A DNA stretch of 38,868 nt from Clostridia bacterium (GTDB taxonomy: Bacteria; Bacillota; Clostridia; Oscillospirales; UBA644). Location: contig JAGASR010000026.1 in assembly GCA_017621705.1 (NCBI GenBank), positions 1-38,868 of the forward strand, written 5' to 3'. The position numbers and the translations under genes are program-made. Shown here in pieces: positions 15,483-24,878 of the stretch (position 1 is the stretch's first letter; each line of letters opens with the position of its first letter). The notes under the pieces are model-generated. The model searched no databases. It saw only the letters and a list, made by a program, of their open reading frames with translations, and had not been told where the DNA came from.

Positions 15483-17440
15483 TCAAAATGAAAAAGGTCA
15501 CGGTCATTGCAATGGCTGAAGATAAAAAAGCCTTGCTTGACGACCTCATGTGGCTTTCGGCTGTCGACGTCAATCCTCTTTCCGAAAAACTTTCCGACGA
15601 AGAATGGTCCTCGCTTGCAAACTGCGACGATCTGCGTGATTATTCCGACGGAATTTCAGATAAGCTTTCTCTTCTTGAGCGGACGTTGAAAATATACCGC
15701 CGCTACTCGAAGGAGAAACGGTCTTTCTTTACTCCGTATCCCGTTCTTACGCGCGCAGAGTTCGAAACATTTTCCGAAACGGAAAGCGAACTTTTGGCGA
15801 ATGCGGAAAATGCGATCAAGGCTAATTCGGAACTTGATACGATAACGGCGGAGGAAAACCGTCTGGATGCTCTTCGGCAGAGGCTTCTTCCCTGGCAGCG
15901 ATTGCCTTTAAGATTAAACGATACTTTTTCCGATAAAGCAACTTATTTCATCGGCTCTCTGCCGCTGAAAAAAGATATTTCTTCCGTAACGGAAGGGGAG
16001 CTCGTCTTTGACGAAACGACTGAAAAAACAGCCGCATGGACGGAATGTCTCGCAAAAGACAAAACGTATGCATATTGGCTTGTTATCTGTCTTGCAAGTC
16101 AGGAAAAACATATCCTTTCCGCACTCGAGGATATCGGATTTAACAAAATCTCATTTCCCGACCTTACGGGCTCGGTAAGCGAAAATCTTCGCGATATAGA
16201 GCATAAAAAAGAAGATCTTGCGGAAAAGCGTGCATCTGTAATAAAACAGCTTGAACGTTATGCCGAGGATCTTACAAAAGTCGAAAAAGCGATAGATATC
16301 CTTTCCAATGAAAAACGTCTTACAAGCGTCCGCGAAAAGGTTCTGAATACTCAGTCAGCATTTATGCTCGAGGGCTGGACTCCCGTTGACAGAGTCGACG
16401 ATATCTCCGCTCTTTGCGAAAAATACGGCGCATATCTCTCGATCGAAGATCCGACCGACGATGAAGAACCGCCGATCAAACTCAAAAACGCTAAAATCAT
16501 TCAGCCTTTCGAGGGAGTTACGGAAATGTTCGCGCTTCCGACTTACAGAGGTCTCGACCCGAATTTCATGGTGGCACCGTTCTATTTCCTGTTCTTCGGT
16601 ATGATGCTTTCGGATGCGGGCTACGGTCTGCTTCTCGCAATAGGCGGATTTCTTGTTCTCAAATACACAAATATCCGAGGCTCTATGCGAAACATGATTA
16701 AAATGTTCGCTTTCTGCGGAGTTTCGACAGTCATCTGGGGCTTTTTATTCGGTACGTTCTTCGGGGATGCCGTCGGGGTTATTTCTTCGACTTTCTTCGG
16801 AAGCGACGTCGCATTAAAACCGCTCTGGTTTGACCCCGTAAGCGACCCGATAACGCTGCTTATAGTTTCGTTTGTCGTTGGCTTTATCCATATCATGGTC
16901 GGTCTCGGACTGAAAATGTATATGCTTATACGGGATAAACAGTACTTTGCGGCAGTATTCGATATCGGTTCGTGGATGGTACTTTTGCTCGGTATACCGG
17001 TGATACTTGTCAATGCAGTCATTGGCGGCATTATGGTAGGGGCGGGGGCACTGAGCCTGATACTAACCCAGGGCCGCGAAAAGAAAGATATTTTCGGAAA
17101 GATCCTCGGCGGTGTCGGCAGTCTTTACGATATAACCGGCTATCTGTCTGATGTTCTTTCGTATTCACGTATCCTTGCACTCGGTCTTTCGGCAGGTGTT
17201 ATAGGAAGCGTTTTCAACAAACTCGGCTCACTCGGCGGAGGAAACTTCTTCGGTTTGATCCTCTTCATAGTGATTTTTGCCGTAGGTCATGTTCTTAATC
17301 TCGCACTCGGCGTTCTGAGTGCATACGTCCATGCGTCCCGTCTGCAATATATAGAATTCTTCTCAAAATTCTATGAAAGCGGCGGACGTAAGTTTGACGA
17401 ATTCGGTGTCAACGCAAAATACACCGAGATCGGTCAGTAA
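15473..17440 (+). CDS. ntpI: V-type ATPase subunit I (membrane subunit a)
   Basis: 655 residues. The N-terminal ~330 residues are hydrophilic with coiled-coil stretches (EDLAEKRASVIKQLERY region); the C-terminal half has about seven or eight membrane segments, beginning in APFYFLFFGMMLSDAGYGLL. DITGYLSDVLSYSRILALGLS carries the essential arginine of subunit a/I that works against the glutamate of subunit K. This subunit forms the ion half-channels and the stator. Start ATG 15473 lies inside the end of the preceding gene. Length is usual for bacterial subunit I. Confidence 0.95.
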   Translation: MAIVKMKKVTVIAMAEDKKALLDDLMWLSAVDVNPLSEKLSDEEWSSLANCDDLRDYSDGISDKLSLLERTLKIYRRYSKEKRSFFTPYPVLTRAEFETFSETESELLANAENAIKANSELDTITAEENRLDALRQRLLPWQRLPLRLNDTFSDKATYFIGSLPLKKDISSVTEGELVFDETTEKTAAWTECLAKDKTYAYWLVICLASQEKHILSALEDIGFNKISFPDLTGSVSENLRDIEHKKEDLAEKRASVIKQLERYAEDLTKVEKAIDILSNEKRLTSVREKVLNTQSAFMLEGWTPVDRVDDISALCEKYGAYLSIEDPTDDEEPPIKLKNAKIIQPFEGVTEMFALPTYRGLDPNFMVAPFYFLFFGMMLSDAGYGLLLAIGGFLVLKYTNIRGSMRNMIKMFAFCGVSTVIWGFLFGTFFGDAVGVISSTFFGSDVALKPLWFDPVSDPITLLIVSFVVGFIHIMVGLGLKMYMLIRDKQYFAAVFDIGSWMVLLLGIPVILVNAVIGGIMVGAGALSLILTQGREKKDIFGKILGGVGSLYDITGYLSDVLSYSRILALGLSAGVIGSVFNKLGSLGGGNFFGLILFIVIFAVGHVLNLALGVLSAYVHASRLQYIEFFSKFYESGGRKFDEFGVNAKYTEIGQ

Positions 17441-17485
17441 TTTTAAATTAAATTTTGTAAATCACAATTCGGAGGAATAATAATC

Positions 17486-18019
17486 ATGAACGAAGCAATA
17501 AACACAATCGCTACAACAATCTCTGAGACCGGCTCACTCTCTTTTCTTGAAAGCGGTCTTTTCTGGGGCTTTTTCGGTGCTGCTCTCTGTGCTCTCCTCG
17601 CTTTTATCGGTTCCGCTCGCGGCGTTAACATTGCCGGCGAAGCCGCTGCAGGTCTCGTAACCGAAGATCCTTCCATGTTCGGTAAGATCGTTATTATCGA
17701 AAACCTTCCTGCTACTCAGGCAATCTACGGTCTTCTTATCGCTTTCGTTGCCTGCGGTAAACTCGGTCTCTTCTCTTCGGAACTTGCTGATATCACTCTT
17801 CTTCAGGGTGCCTTTCTTTTCCTTGCTTGTCTCCCTATGGGTATCGTCGGTCTTTTTTCCGCTATCTTCCAGGGTAGAACAGCAGCCGCAACCATCAGCA
17901 TTCTCACAAAGAACCCGAACGAGACTTCCAAATGTATTCTCATTACCGCAATGGTCGAAACTTTTGCGATCTTCGCACTCCTCATCTCGTTCCTTCTCGT
18001 AAACTTCATCATCAAATAA
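17486..18019 (+). CDS. ntpK: V-type ATPase rotor subunit K, Na+-binding signature
   Basis: 177 residues with four membrane helices in two hairpins, the double-length proteolipid type. The residues that bind Na+ in the E. hirae K ring (Leu61, Thr64, Gln65, Gln110, Glu139) have clear counterparts: NLPATQ gives L74, T77 and Q78, IFQGR gives Q129, and AMVETF gives E158. The first hairpin has no acidic residue at the E139-equivalent place, only in E72 near it, as in V-type rotors with one carboxylate per four helices. GGAGG stands before the ATG. Codon choice is heavily biased, which fits a subunit needed in ten or so copies. Ion choice is a prediction from residues. Confidence 0.95.
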   Translation: MNEAINTIATTISETGSLSFLESGLFWGFFGAALCALLAFIGSARGVNIAGEAAAGLVTEDPSMFGKIVIIENLPATQAIYGLLIAFVACGKLGLFSSELADITLLQGAFLFLACLPMGIVGLFSAIFQGRTAAATISILTKNPNETSKCILITAMVETFAIFALLISFLLVNFIIK

Positions 18020-18031
18020 GGAAAAATATCA

Positions 18032-18619
18032 ATGGGAATAGATAACATTCTCGAGCGCATCTCCGTCTGTTCCGAAAAAGAAGCGGAGAAAATAACTGCC
18101 GAAGCACGTGCAAAGGCTACTGAGATTTACGCAGAGCGAACCGCCGAGGCGAAAATTGCGGCCGCCGCGCTCATAGAGGCCGCCGAAAAGGATGCTATAG
18201 ACAGGATAAATCATATCAAAAGCACCGCCGCGCTTGAATCGAGAAAACTCATTCTTGCCGCGAAAAGAGATGTCATCAACGAAGTTCTTGACGATATAGC
18301 CCCAACTTTCCGCAAACTTCCCAAAGACGAATATGCCGCTTTCCTTGCGGATGTTGCAGTGAAGTCTTCGGAAAAAGGCACTCTGTTTTTTGCGAATGTC
18401 GATTATGATGTCGCAGATAAAGTCAGAGAGCTTCTCAAGGATAAACCGCAGTATAAAGTCGCAAAAACTACCGTCAAGGATATCTCCAGCGGATTTATTA
18501 TCAAATATGAAAACGTAAGGATAGACTGTTCCGTTGGATCCATCATTGAAAATATGAAAACGGAGCTTGAAACTATCATTGCTTCAAAACTGTTCCCTGA
18601 AAATACGGAGAAAAAATGA
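18032..18619 (+). CDS. ntpE: V-type ATPase subunit E
   Basis: 195 residues. The first ~100 are a long charged Ala-rich helix (EKEAEKITAEARAKATEIY), the rest a compact alpha/beta head ending KLFPENTEKK, the layout of the peripheral-stalk subunit E that binds subunit B at the top of V1. ISSGFIIKYENVRIDCSVGSI matches the family core (G-G-hydrophobic-basic pattern). AAGGA precedes the ATG, and the stop overlaps the start of subunit C by four bases (ATGA). Confidence 0.9.
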   Translation: MGIDNILERISVCSEKEAEKITAEARAKATEIYAERTAEAKIAAAALIEAAEKDAIDRINHIKSTAALESRKLILAAKRDVINEVLDDIAPTFRKLPKDEYAAFLADVAVKSSEKGTLFFANVDYDVADKVRELLKDKPQYKVAKTTVKDISSGFIIKYENVRIDCSVGSIIENMKTELETIIASKLFPENTEKK

Positions 18620-19617
18620 GCCGATTTAAAGATACAGATTATCTCAACATATCCATGCGTATAAAATACCTTGAAGCCCGTCTTATGGGTTCCGAGGCTT
18701 TCGGCCGTATGCTCTCATGTAAAGACCCCGATGATGCGATGGCAGTGGTTTGTGACCGTTTGGGCGAAGACCCCGCAAAAGTCACGTCCGCTTTCGATTT
18801 TGAAACGGTTATCGGCAACGAAGAAAAGAAAGTCTCGGATTTTCTTCTCAAAAACGTTCCCGACCGTTCTCTTGTCGAAATATTTGCCATTCGTCGCGAT
18901 TTTATGAATATAAGAGCTCTCCTTAAAGCCGATATACGCAATATTTCCCCCGATAATATGCTCGTATCGGGCGGAACTCTCGGCAAAGACGAGATCAAAA
19001 AAGCTTTTGACCGCAGAGACGAAAAAGTTCTTAACGGTTATTTTATCGCCGCGATCAATGCCGCATTTGGTGCATATGCTCAGACAGGCGACCCCCAGAG
19101 GATCGATACAGTTTGTGACCGCATTTGCTTTGAATGTCTGAAAAACGCGGCTGACAGATCTCCGTTCACCTTCGTTTCGGAATTTTTCGGAATGAGAATA
19201 GATATTATAAATATTCTTTCTTTTATCCGTCAGAGTCTTATGGGTAAAAATGCGTCGTTCTTTTCTTCGACGGTTCTTCCTGGCGGCAAAGTTTTTTCCG
19301 AAAACGAGCTTGTAACTCTGTATTCGCAGTCGCTTGAGGCTTTTCTTGAGCGCATCAGTCATACCGAATACAGTTCCGTGACCGAAAATTTCGATATCAA
19401 TTCTCCCGATCCCACTGCACTTGAAAAGAGCGCGGATAAATTTGTCTGCAAAAAGATCAAAGAACTGCGCAAAGTCTCTTTCGGACCGCAGATCGTTTCG
19501 GGCTATATCCTCGCAAAAGAATACGAGATCAAAAATATCAGGATCGCAATGTCCGGTATCCTTTCCGGGCAGAGCGGTGATGTGATCAAAGAAAGGCTGA
19601 GGCTCGGTTATGAATAA
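18616..19617 (+). CDS. ntpC: V-type ATPase subunit C (central rotor-ring adaptor)
   Basis: 333 residues, all-helical, of the V/A-type subunit C (d) family. Markers are YLNISMRIKYLEARLMG at the N-terminus, FAIRRDFMNIRALLKA in the middle and VSGYILAKEYEIKNIRIAMSG near the C-terminus. It forms the funnel joining the D-F rotor shaft to the K ring. Length matches the family. It overlaps subunit E by four and the next subunit by eight bases, so the three are translationally coupled. Confidence 0.92.
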   Translation: MSRFKDTDYLNISMRIKYLEARLMGSEAFGRMLSCKDPDDAMAVVCDRLGEDPAKVTSAFDFETVIGNEEKKVSDFLLKNVPDRSLVEIFAIRRDFMNIRALLKADIRNISPDNMLVSGGTLGKDEIKKAFDRRDEKVLNGYFIAAINAAFGAYAQTGDPQRIDTVCDRICFECLKNAADRSPFTFVSEFFGMRIDIINILSFIRQSLMGKNASFFSSTVLPGGKVFSENELVTLYSQSLEAFLERISHTEYSSVTENFDINSPDPTALEKSADKFVCKKIKELRKVSFGPQIVSGYILAKEYEIKNIRIAMSGILSGQSGDVIKERLRLGYE

Positions 19618-19933
19618 AATAGCTTGTGTTGGCGACAGAGACAGCGTTCGCGGATTTATGGCTATCGGTTTTGACGTTTTTACGGCTGATACCGTATCGG
19701 AAGCCGAAAAGACCGTAAAAAAACTTGCCTCTTCCGAAAGCGGTTACCCCATAATCTTTGTCACCGAAGAATTTTATAACGGTATGCCCAAGGTCATAGA
19801 AGCATATTCCGAAAAAGCAATCCCCGCAATAATCTCGATCCCCGGCAAAAACGGTTCGATGGGAACGGGCGAAGCGGCGATCAAAGCGCTTACGGAGAAA
19901 GCTATCGGCGCGGACATAGCGTTAAACACTTAA
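19610..19933 (+). CDS. ntpG: V-type ATPase subunit F (NtpG)
   Basis: 107 residues, the usual length for V-type subunit F. The start MNKIACVGDRDSVRGFMAIG and the segment ESGYPIIFVTEEF are diagnostic; the C-terminus with SMGTGEAAIKALTEKAIGAD binds the rotor shaft. The protein has a Rossmann-like alpha/beta fold and sits on subunit D in the central stalk. The ATG lies inside the last codons of subunit C. Confidence 0.9.
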   Translation: MNKIACVGDRDSVRGFMAIGFDVFTADTVSEAEKTVKKLASSESGYPIIFVTEEFYNGMPKVIEAYSEKAIPAIISIPGKNGSMGTGEAAIKALTEKAIGADIALNT

Positions 19934-19996
19934 TCTGAACAATTCATACAACAAAACATCTGGTTTTTGCCGCATTGGCGGCGGAATGGAGATAAA

Positions 19997-21784
19997 ATGG
20001 CAGCAAATAAAGCAGAAGGCAGAATAATCAAGGTCGCAGGACCGCTTGTCGTTGCCGAGGGCATGGGCGATGCGAATATGTTCGACGTTGTCCGTGTCGG
20101 TAAATCCCGTCTTATCGGCGAGATAATCGAAATGCGCGGAGATAAAGCGTCCATTCAGGTTTACGAAGAGACTGCGGGCATCGGCCCCGGCGATATCGTC
20201 GTTTCCGACGATATGCAGCTTTCCGTCGAACTCGGTCCCGGCCTTATCAAAAATATATATGACGGTATTCAGCGTCCTCTCGAAGCTATCCGCGAACAGT
20301 GCGGTGCGCTCATCGAAAGAGGCGTTGATATTCCTGCGCTTGACAGAAATATTTATTGGGATTTTGAATCCTGCGTAAAGATCGGCGATGTTGTAAAACC
20401 CGGCGATATCATCGGTTCCGTTCAGGAAACTCCCGCTTTCTCTCATAAAATCATGGTTCCCCCGGATATCGAGGGTGAGATCATCTATATTAAATCGGGT
20501 TCTTATACGGTAAATCAGCTCGTCGCAAAAGTTAAAAAACCGAGCGGCGAATCTGTTGAAATCAAGCTCATGCAGCGCTGGCCCGTAAGAAAAGGCCGTC
20601 CGTATAAAACAAAAATGGCACCCTCCATCCCGTTTACTACAGGTCAGAGAATCATCGATACGCTTTTCCCTCTTGCAAAGGGCGGCACGGCGTGCGTTCC
20701 CGGTCCTTTCGGAAGCGGCAAAACGGTCGTTCAGCATCAGCTCGCAAAATGGTCTGACGTTGATATCGTCGTTTATATCGGCTGCGGTGAACGAGGAAAC
20801 GAAATGACCGACGTTCTCCGTGAATTCCCCGAGATCACCGACCCCCGTACGGGTCAGAGCCTTATGAACAGAACTGTTCTTATCGCAAACACTTCCGATA
20901 TGCCCGTTGCGGCTCGTGAAGCGTCTATTTATACGGGTATTACGATCGCCGAATATTTCCGCGATATGGGCTATGACGTTGCTATCATGGCGGACTCCAC
21001 TTCCCGTTGGGCGGAAGCTCTCCGCGAAATGTCCGGCCGTCTCGAAGAAATGCCGGGCGAAGAAGGCTATCCTGCATATCTTACTTCCCGTCTTGCGCAG
21101 TTCTATGAGCGTGCAGGTTATGTCGAATGTCTCGGCTCCGATAGCAGAACGGGCAGCCTTACAGCTATAGGTGCCGTTTCTCCCGCAGGCGGTGACCTTT
21201 CCGACCCCGTTGCTCAGGCGACTATGCGTATAGTTAAAGTATTCTGGGGGCTCGACTCGTCTCTTGCATATAAACGTCATTTCCCTGCAATCAACTGGCT
21301 CAATTCATATTCCCTTTATTACGATAAACTTTCCGAGTATTACGCTTCGAACGGCTACGCAAACAGAAAAACGCAGTCTTCTCAGGCGCTTAAACTTCTT
21401 CAGATCGAAAACGAACTTGACGAGATCGTAAAACTCGTCGGTATCGATGCTCTATCTTCCGAAGACCGCCTTATCATGGAAACGGCAAGATCGATCCGTG
21501 AAGACTATCTTCAGCAGGATGCTATGAGCGACGACGACTCTTATGCTTCGCTCAAAAAACAGAATGCGATCCTCGATCTCGTTATGTCGTATTATAAAAA
21601 GACTTCCGATGCTCTCGCCGCAGGCGCAGATCTTGAAAAACTTATCGAAATGCCGGTTCGCGACAGAATCGCGCACCTTAAAGATGTTGCCGAAAAAGAT
21701 GTTGCGGCAGCTTACGAAGAGATCGGCGCACAGCTCGAGCTCGAAATTGAAAATATTCTCAAAACTATGGAGGCCGATGAATAA
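19997..21784 (+). CDS. ntpA: V-type ATPase catalytic subunit A
   Basis: 595 residues from the ATG at 19997 (GGAG five bases before it); the frame extends to 19967 but without a binding site. Walker A is GPFGSGKT (236-243), followed by GCGERGNEM with catalytic Glu265. The family-specific non-homologous insert lies about residues 115-190. Three A subunits alternate with B in the V1 head and hydrolyse or make ATP. Length is typical. The 63 bases before it are the second longest gap of the operon and hold no terminator. Confidence 0.97.
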   Translation: MAANKAEGRIIKVAGPLVVAEGMGDANMFDVVRVGKSRLIGEIIEMRGDKASIQVYEETAGIGPGDIVVSDDMQLSVELGPGLIKNIYDGIQRPLEAIREQCGALIERGVDIPALDRNIYWDFESCVKIGDVVKPGDIIGSVQETPAFSHKIMVPPDIEGEIIYIKSGSYTVNQLVAKVKKPSGESVEIKLMQRWPVRKGRPYKTKMAPSIPFTTGQRIIDTLFPLAKGGTACVPGPFGSGKTVVQHQLAKWSDVDIVVYIGCGERGNEMTDVLREFPEITDPRTGQSLMNRTVLIANTSDMPVAAREASIYTGITIAEYFRDMGYDVAIMADSTSRWAEALREMSGRLEEMPGEEGYPAYLTSRLAQFYERAGYVECLGSDSRTGSLTAIGAVSPAGGDLSDPVAQATMRIVKVFWGLDSSLAYKRHFPAINWLNSYSLYYDKLSEYYASNGYANRKTQSSQALKLLQIENELDEIVKLVGIDALSSEDRLIMETARSIREDYLQQDAMSDDDSYASLKKQNAILDLVMSYYKKTSDALAAGADLEKLIEMPVRDRIAHLKDVAEKDVAAAYEEIGAQLELEIENILKTMEADE

Positions 21785-23160
21785 TGCTTAAAGAATACAA
21801 ATCGATTCAGGAAGTCGCCGGCCCTCTTATGGTCGTTCGAAACGTTTCGGGCGTAACTTACGGTGAACTCGGCGAGATTCGCACCCAGACTGGCGAGATT
21901 CGCCGCTGTAAAGTTCTTGAAGTTAACGGTACAGATGCCGTCGTTCAGCTTTTCGATTCTTCCGCAGGTATGAATCTCGCAGAAAGCTCCGTACGTTTTC
22001 TCGGAACGGGTATCGAGTTCGGCGTTTCTCCCGATATCCTCGGCAGAATTTTTGACGGTCTCGGCAGACCCATTGATAATGCCGTTCCCGTAATTGCGGA
22101 AAAAATGATGGATATCAACGGCACCCCGATGAATCCTGCTTCCCGTAACTATCCTTCCGAATTTATTCAGACAGGTGTTTCCGCCATCGACGGACTCAAC
22201 ACTCTCGTCCGTGGTCAGAAACTCCCCATTTTCTCGGGTTCAGGTCTTCCCCATGCAAATCTTGCGGCACAGATCGCAAGACAGGCAAAAGTTCTCGGTA
22301 CCGACTCAAAATTTGCGGTTGTTTTCGCTGCTGTCGGCATTACTTTCGAAGAAGCGGATTTCTTTATCTCCGACTTCAAACGTACCGGAGCTATCGACAG
22401 AACCGTACTCTTTATAAATCTTTCTTCCGACTCTGCGATCGCACGTATTTCAACTCCCCGTGTAGCGCTCACTGCGGCTGAATATCTTGCGTTCGACCTC
22501 GGTATGCACGTTCTTGTCATCATGACCGATATTACCAATTACGCAGAAGCTATCCGAGAAGTCTCTGCGGCAAGAAAAGAAGTTCCCGGCAGACGAGGCT
22601 ACCCCGGTTATATGTATACCGACCTTGCAACCATGTATGAGCGCGCAGGCAGAAGGGTAGACAGTGAGGGGTCGATAACGATGATCCCCATCCTTACCAT
22701 GCCCGAAGACGATAAGACCCATCCCATTCCCGACCTTACGGGTTATATCACCGAAGGTCAGATAATTCTTTCACGTGAGCTTTATAAAAAAGGCGTAACC
22801 CCACCGATCGATGTTCTGCCGTCACTTTCCCGTCTTAAAGATAAGGGTATCGGCAACGGAAAGACACGTGAAGACCATGCAAACACGATGAATCAGCTCT
22901 TTGCCTGCTATGCAAGGGGTAAGGAAGCCAAAGAACTTATGATAATCCTCGGCGAAGCGGCATTAACTCCCATCGACAGAATTTACGCTAAATTTGCCGA
23001 CGAATTCGAGGAAAAATACGTAAATCAGGGCTATACGACTGACCGTTCCATCGAAGAGACTCTCGATCTCGGATGGGAGCTTCTGTCCATGTTCCCACGT
23101 TCCGAACTCAAGAGGATCAAACAGCCTATTTACGATAAATACGCGAAGAAAAAAGACTGA
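21784..23160 (+). CDS. ntpB: V-type ATPase regulatory subunit B
   Basis: 458 residues. The place of Walker A is [14 protein letters not shown], without the GKT, as is normal for non-catalytic B subunits, which supply an arginine to the A-subunit active site (in PSLSRL). Start and stop of subunit A share one base (TAATG), so synthesis is coupled and gives the needed 1:1 ratio. Length and all family blocks ([14 protein letters not shown] here as [10 protein letters not shown]) are intact. Confidence 0.97.
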   Translation: MLKEYKSIQEVAGPLMVVRNVSGVTYGELGEIRTQTGEIRRCKVLEVNGTDAVVQLFDSSAGMNLAESSVRFLGTGIEFGVSPDILGRIFDGLGRPIDNAVPVIAEKMMDINGTPMNPASRNYPSEFIQTGVSAIDGLNTLVRGQKLPIFSGSGLPHANLAAQIARQAKVLGTDSKFAVVFAAVGITFEEADFFISDFKRTGAIDRTVLFINLSSDSAIARISTPRVALTAAEYLAFDLGMHVLVIMTDITNYAEAIREVSAARKEVPGRRGYPGYMYTDLATMYERAGRRVDSEGSITMIPILTMPEDDKTHPIPDLTGYITEGQIILSRELYKKGVTPPIDVLPSLSRLKDKGIGNGKTREDHANTMNQLFACYARGKEAKELMIILGEAALTPIDRIYAKFADEFEEKYVNQGYTTDRSIEETLDLGWELLSMFPRSELKRIKQPIYDKYAKKKD

Positions 23161-23225
23161 TCTTTGCTTTATTCATTATTTTTGAAAATTGGCATAGAGT
23201 TTTTTATGCCGAAATGGTGATTTGA

Positions 23226-23882
23226 ATGGCAACAATAATGAAGGTAAATCCGACCAGAATGGAGCTTTCGAAGCTGAAAAAAAGGCTTGCGACTGCCCGT
23301 CGAGGTCACAAACTTCTTAAAGACAAGCGAGATGAAATGGTCAAACAGTTCCTCGAGCTTGTAAAGAAAAACAGAGAATTGCGCGCTCTTGTCGAGGCTA
23401 ATCTAAAAGATGTTCAGACATCTTTTTCCGTTGCATCCGCAACAATGTCTCCGCAGGCAATAGAAGAAGCTCTTATTTGTCCGAAACAGTCTATCGAGCT
23501 TGAAACGGGAACAAGAAATATCATGAGCGTTACCGTTCCGAAATTCGATTATTCAATGACGGGCAAAGAGTCCGATATTTATGCTTACGGTTTCGTTACG
23601 ACGATAGCAGAGCTCGACGTTGCAGTCGGCGCTCTTTCGAATATCGTTTCACAGCTCGTCGAACTTGCGGAAACGGAAAAGAGCGTTCAGCTTCTTGCTT
23701 CCGAGATCGAGAAGACCAGAAGACGCGTAAATGCTCTTGAACACGTCATGATCCCGAACCTCGAAGTTACTATCAAGAGTATTGTCATGAAACTCGATGA
23801 AAATGAACGAGGCAATATAACCCGTCTCATGAAAGTCAAGGATATGATGCTTGCCGAAGCAAGACAGGGCGGTCGCGTGTGA
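23226..23882 (+). CDS. ntpD: V-type ATPase subunit D (rotor shaft)
   Basis: 218 residues. VNPTRMELSKLKKRLATARRG is the hallmark N-terminus and RRVNALEHVMIPNLEVTI the C-terminal hallmark; both halves form the long coiled coil that turns inside the A3B3 head. The ribosome binding site is weak (GGTGA), and a small hairpin (GGCATA/TATGCC) lies in the 65-base gap before it. The stop overlaps the GTG start of the next gene, so the non-ATPase gene that follows is coupled to it. Confidence 0.95.
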   Translation: MATIMKVNPTRMELSKLKKRLATARRGHKLLKDKRDEMVKQFLELVKKNRELRALVEANLKDVQTSFSVASATMSPQAIEEALICPKQSIELETGTRNIMSVTVPKFDYSMTGKESDIYAYGFVTTIAELDVAVGALSNIVSQLVELAETEKSVQLLASEIEKTRRRVNALEHVMIPNLEVTIKSIVMKLDENERGNITRLMKVKDMMLAEARQGGRV

Positions 23883-24865
23883 CAAGGCTTATAATTCTGA
23901 AAACGACCGATCCGCAGTTTAATCTCGCCGCCGAAGAATATATTTTTTCGCAAACGGCAGACAGCGCGGTTATTCTTTGGCAGAATAAAAATGCCGTTAT
24001 AATCGGCAGAAATCAGAACACTTTATCCGAGATCAATCAGGAAGTAATTGAGAAATACGGTATCTCCGTCGTCCGAAGAATAACAGGGGGCGGAGCCGTT
24101 TTTCATGATCTCGGAAATATAAACTACTCGATAATTGCGCCTCAGGGCGAAGACGAGGCTCTGAATTTCAAAAAATTCGCCGCACCGATCGTTGAGATCC
24201 TTTCGGAGCTCGGCGTTAAAGCCGAATTTTCGGGCAGAAACGATCTTCTTATCGACGGCAGAAAGATATCGGGAAATGCTCAGCATATTGCCGACGGACG
24301 TGTACTTCATCACGGAACGCTTCTTTTTTCGTCCGATCTCGACCGTGTGAGCGAAGTTCTTACCGTCGATCCCGAAAAGATCAGATCGAAGGCAATACCG
24401 TCTGTCCGTTCGAGGGTTTCAAATATCAAAAACCATCTTCCTGCTGATGCGGATCTTGATGCGGATGGGTTTATCCGTCTGATGGAAAAATATTTTATCG
24501 AAAATACGGATTGCGAAATTTCCGAGCTTTCCGAGAATGAACTTCGCAATATTGAGGCGTTAGCCGAGTCAAAATACCGCACATGGCAATGGAATTACGG
24601 AAACTCTCCGAAATATTCTCTTTGCAGAAAAGAATATCTTCCTTGCGGAACGGTTGAAGTGAGCCTCGGAGTCGTAAACGGTAAAATAAACGAAGCGGCA
24701 ATTTACGGCGATTTCTTCTCTGTTCGACCGAAAGAGGATTTTGTTTCTCTTCTGATCGGAACGGAACACAGCAAGCAAGCGATTTTCGCTCTGTTTGAAA
24801 AAATTAATATCAGCGACTATTTTGTCGGTGCATGTGCCGACGATATTATAAAATGTTTTTTTTAG
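23879..24865 (+). CDS. lplA: Lipoate-protein ligase A
   Basis: 328 residues from a GTG at 23879 that overlaps the stop of subunit D as GTGA. RRITGGGAVFHDLGNINYS is the lipoate/lipoyl-AMP binding motif; GRNDLLIDGRKISGNAQ contains the catalytic Lys (in GRKISG); the C-terminal accessory domain (about residues 240-328) is present, so it should both activate and transfer lipoate. It would attach scavenged lipoate to E2 or GcvH proteins, none of which is in this window. Overlap with a V-ATPase gene is unusual and suggests co-expression rather than a shared pathway. Confidence 0.92.
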   Translation: MTRLIILKTTDPQFNLAAEEYIFSQTADSAVILWQNKNAVIIGRNQNTLSEINQEVIEKYGISVVRRITGGGAVFHDLGNINYSIIAPQGEDEALNFKKFAAPIVEILSELGVKAEFSGRNDLLIDGRKISGNAQHIADGRVLHHGTLLFSSDLDRVSEVLTVDPEKIRSKAIPSVRSRVSNIKNHLPADADLDADGFIRLMEKYFIENTDCEISELSENELRNIEALAESKYRTWQWNYGNSPKYSLCRKEYLPCGTVEVSLGVVNGKINEAAIYGDFFSVRPKEDFVSLLIGTEHSKQAIFALFEKINISDYFVGACADDIIKCFF

Positions 24866-24878
24866 GAGATAAAAAATC

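Noticed and set aside
19922..21280. A 452-residue minus-strand reading frame over the V-ATPase A subunit
   Set aside because: It is antisense to a strongly conserved gene, with no family match, binding site or promoter.
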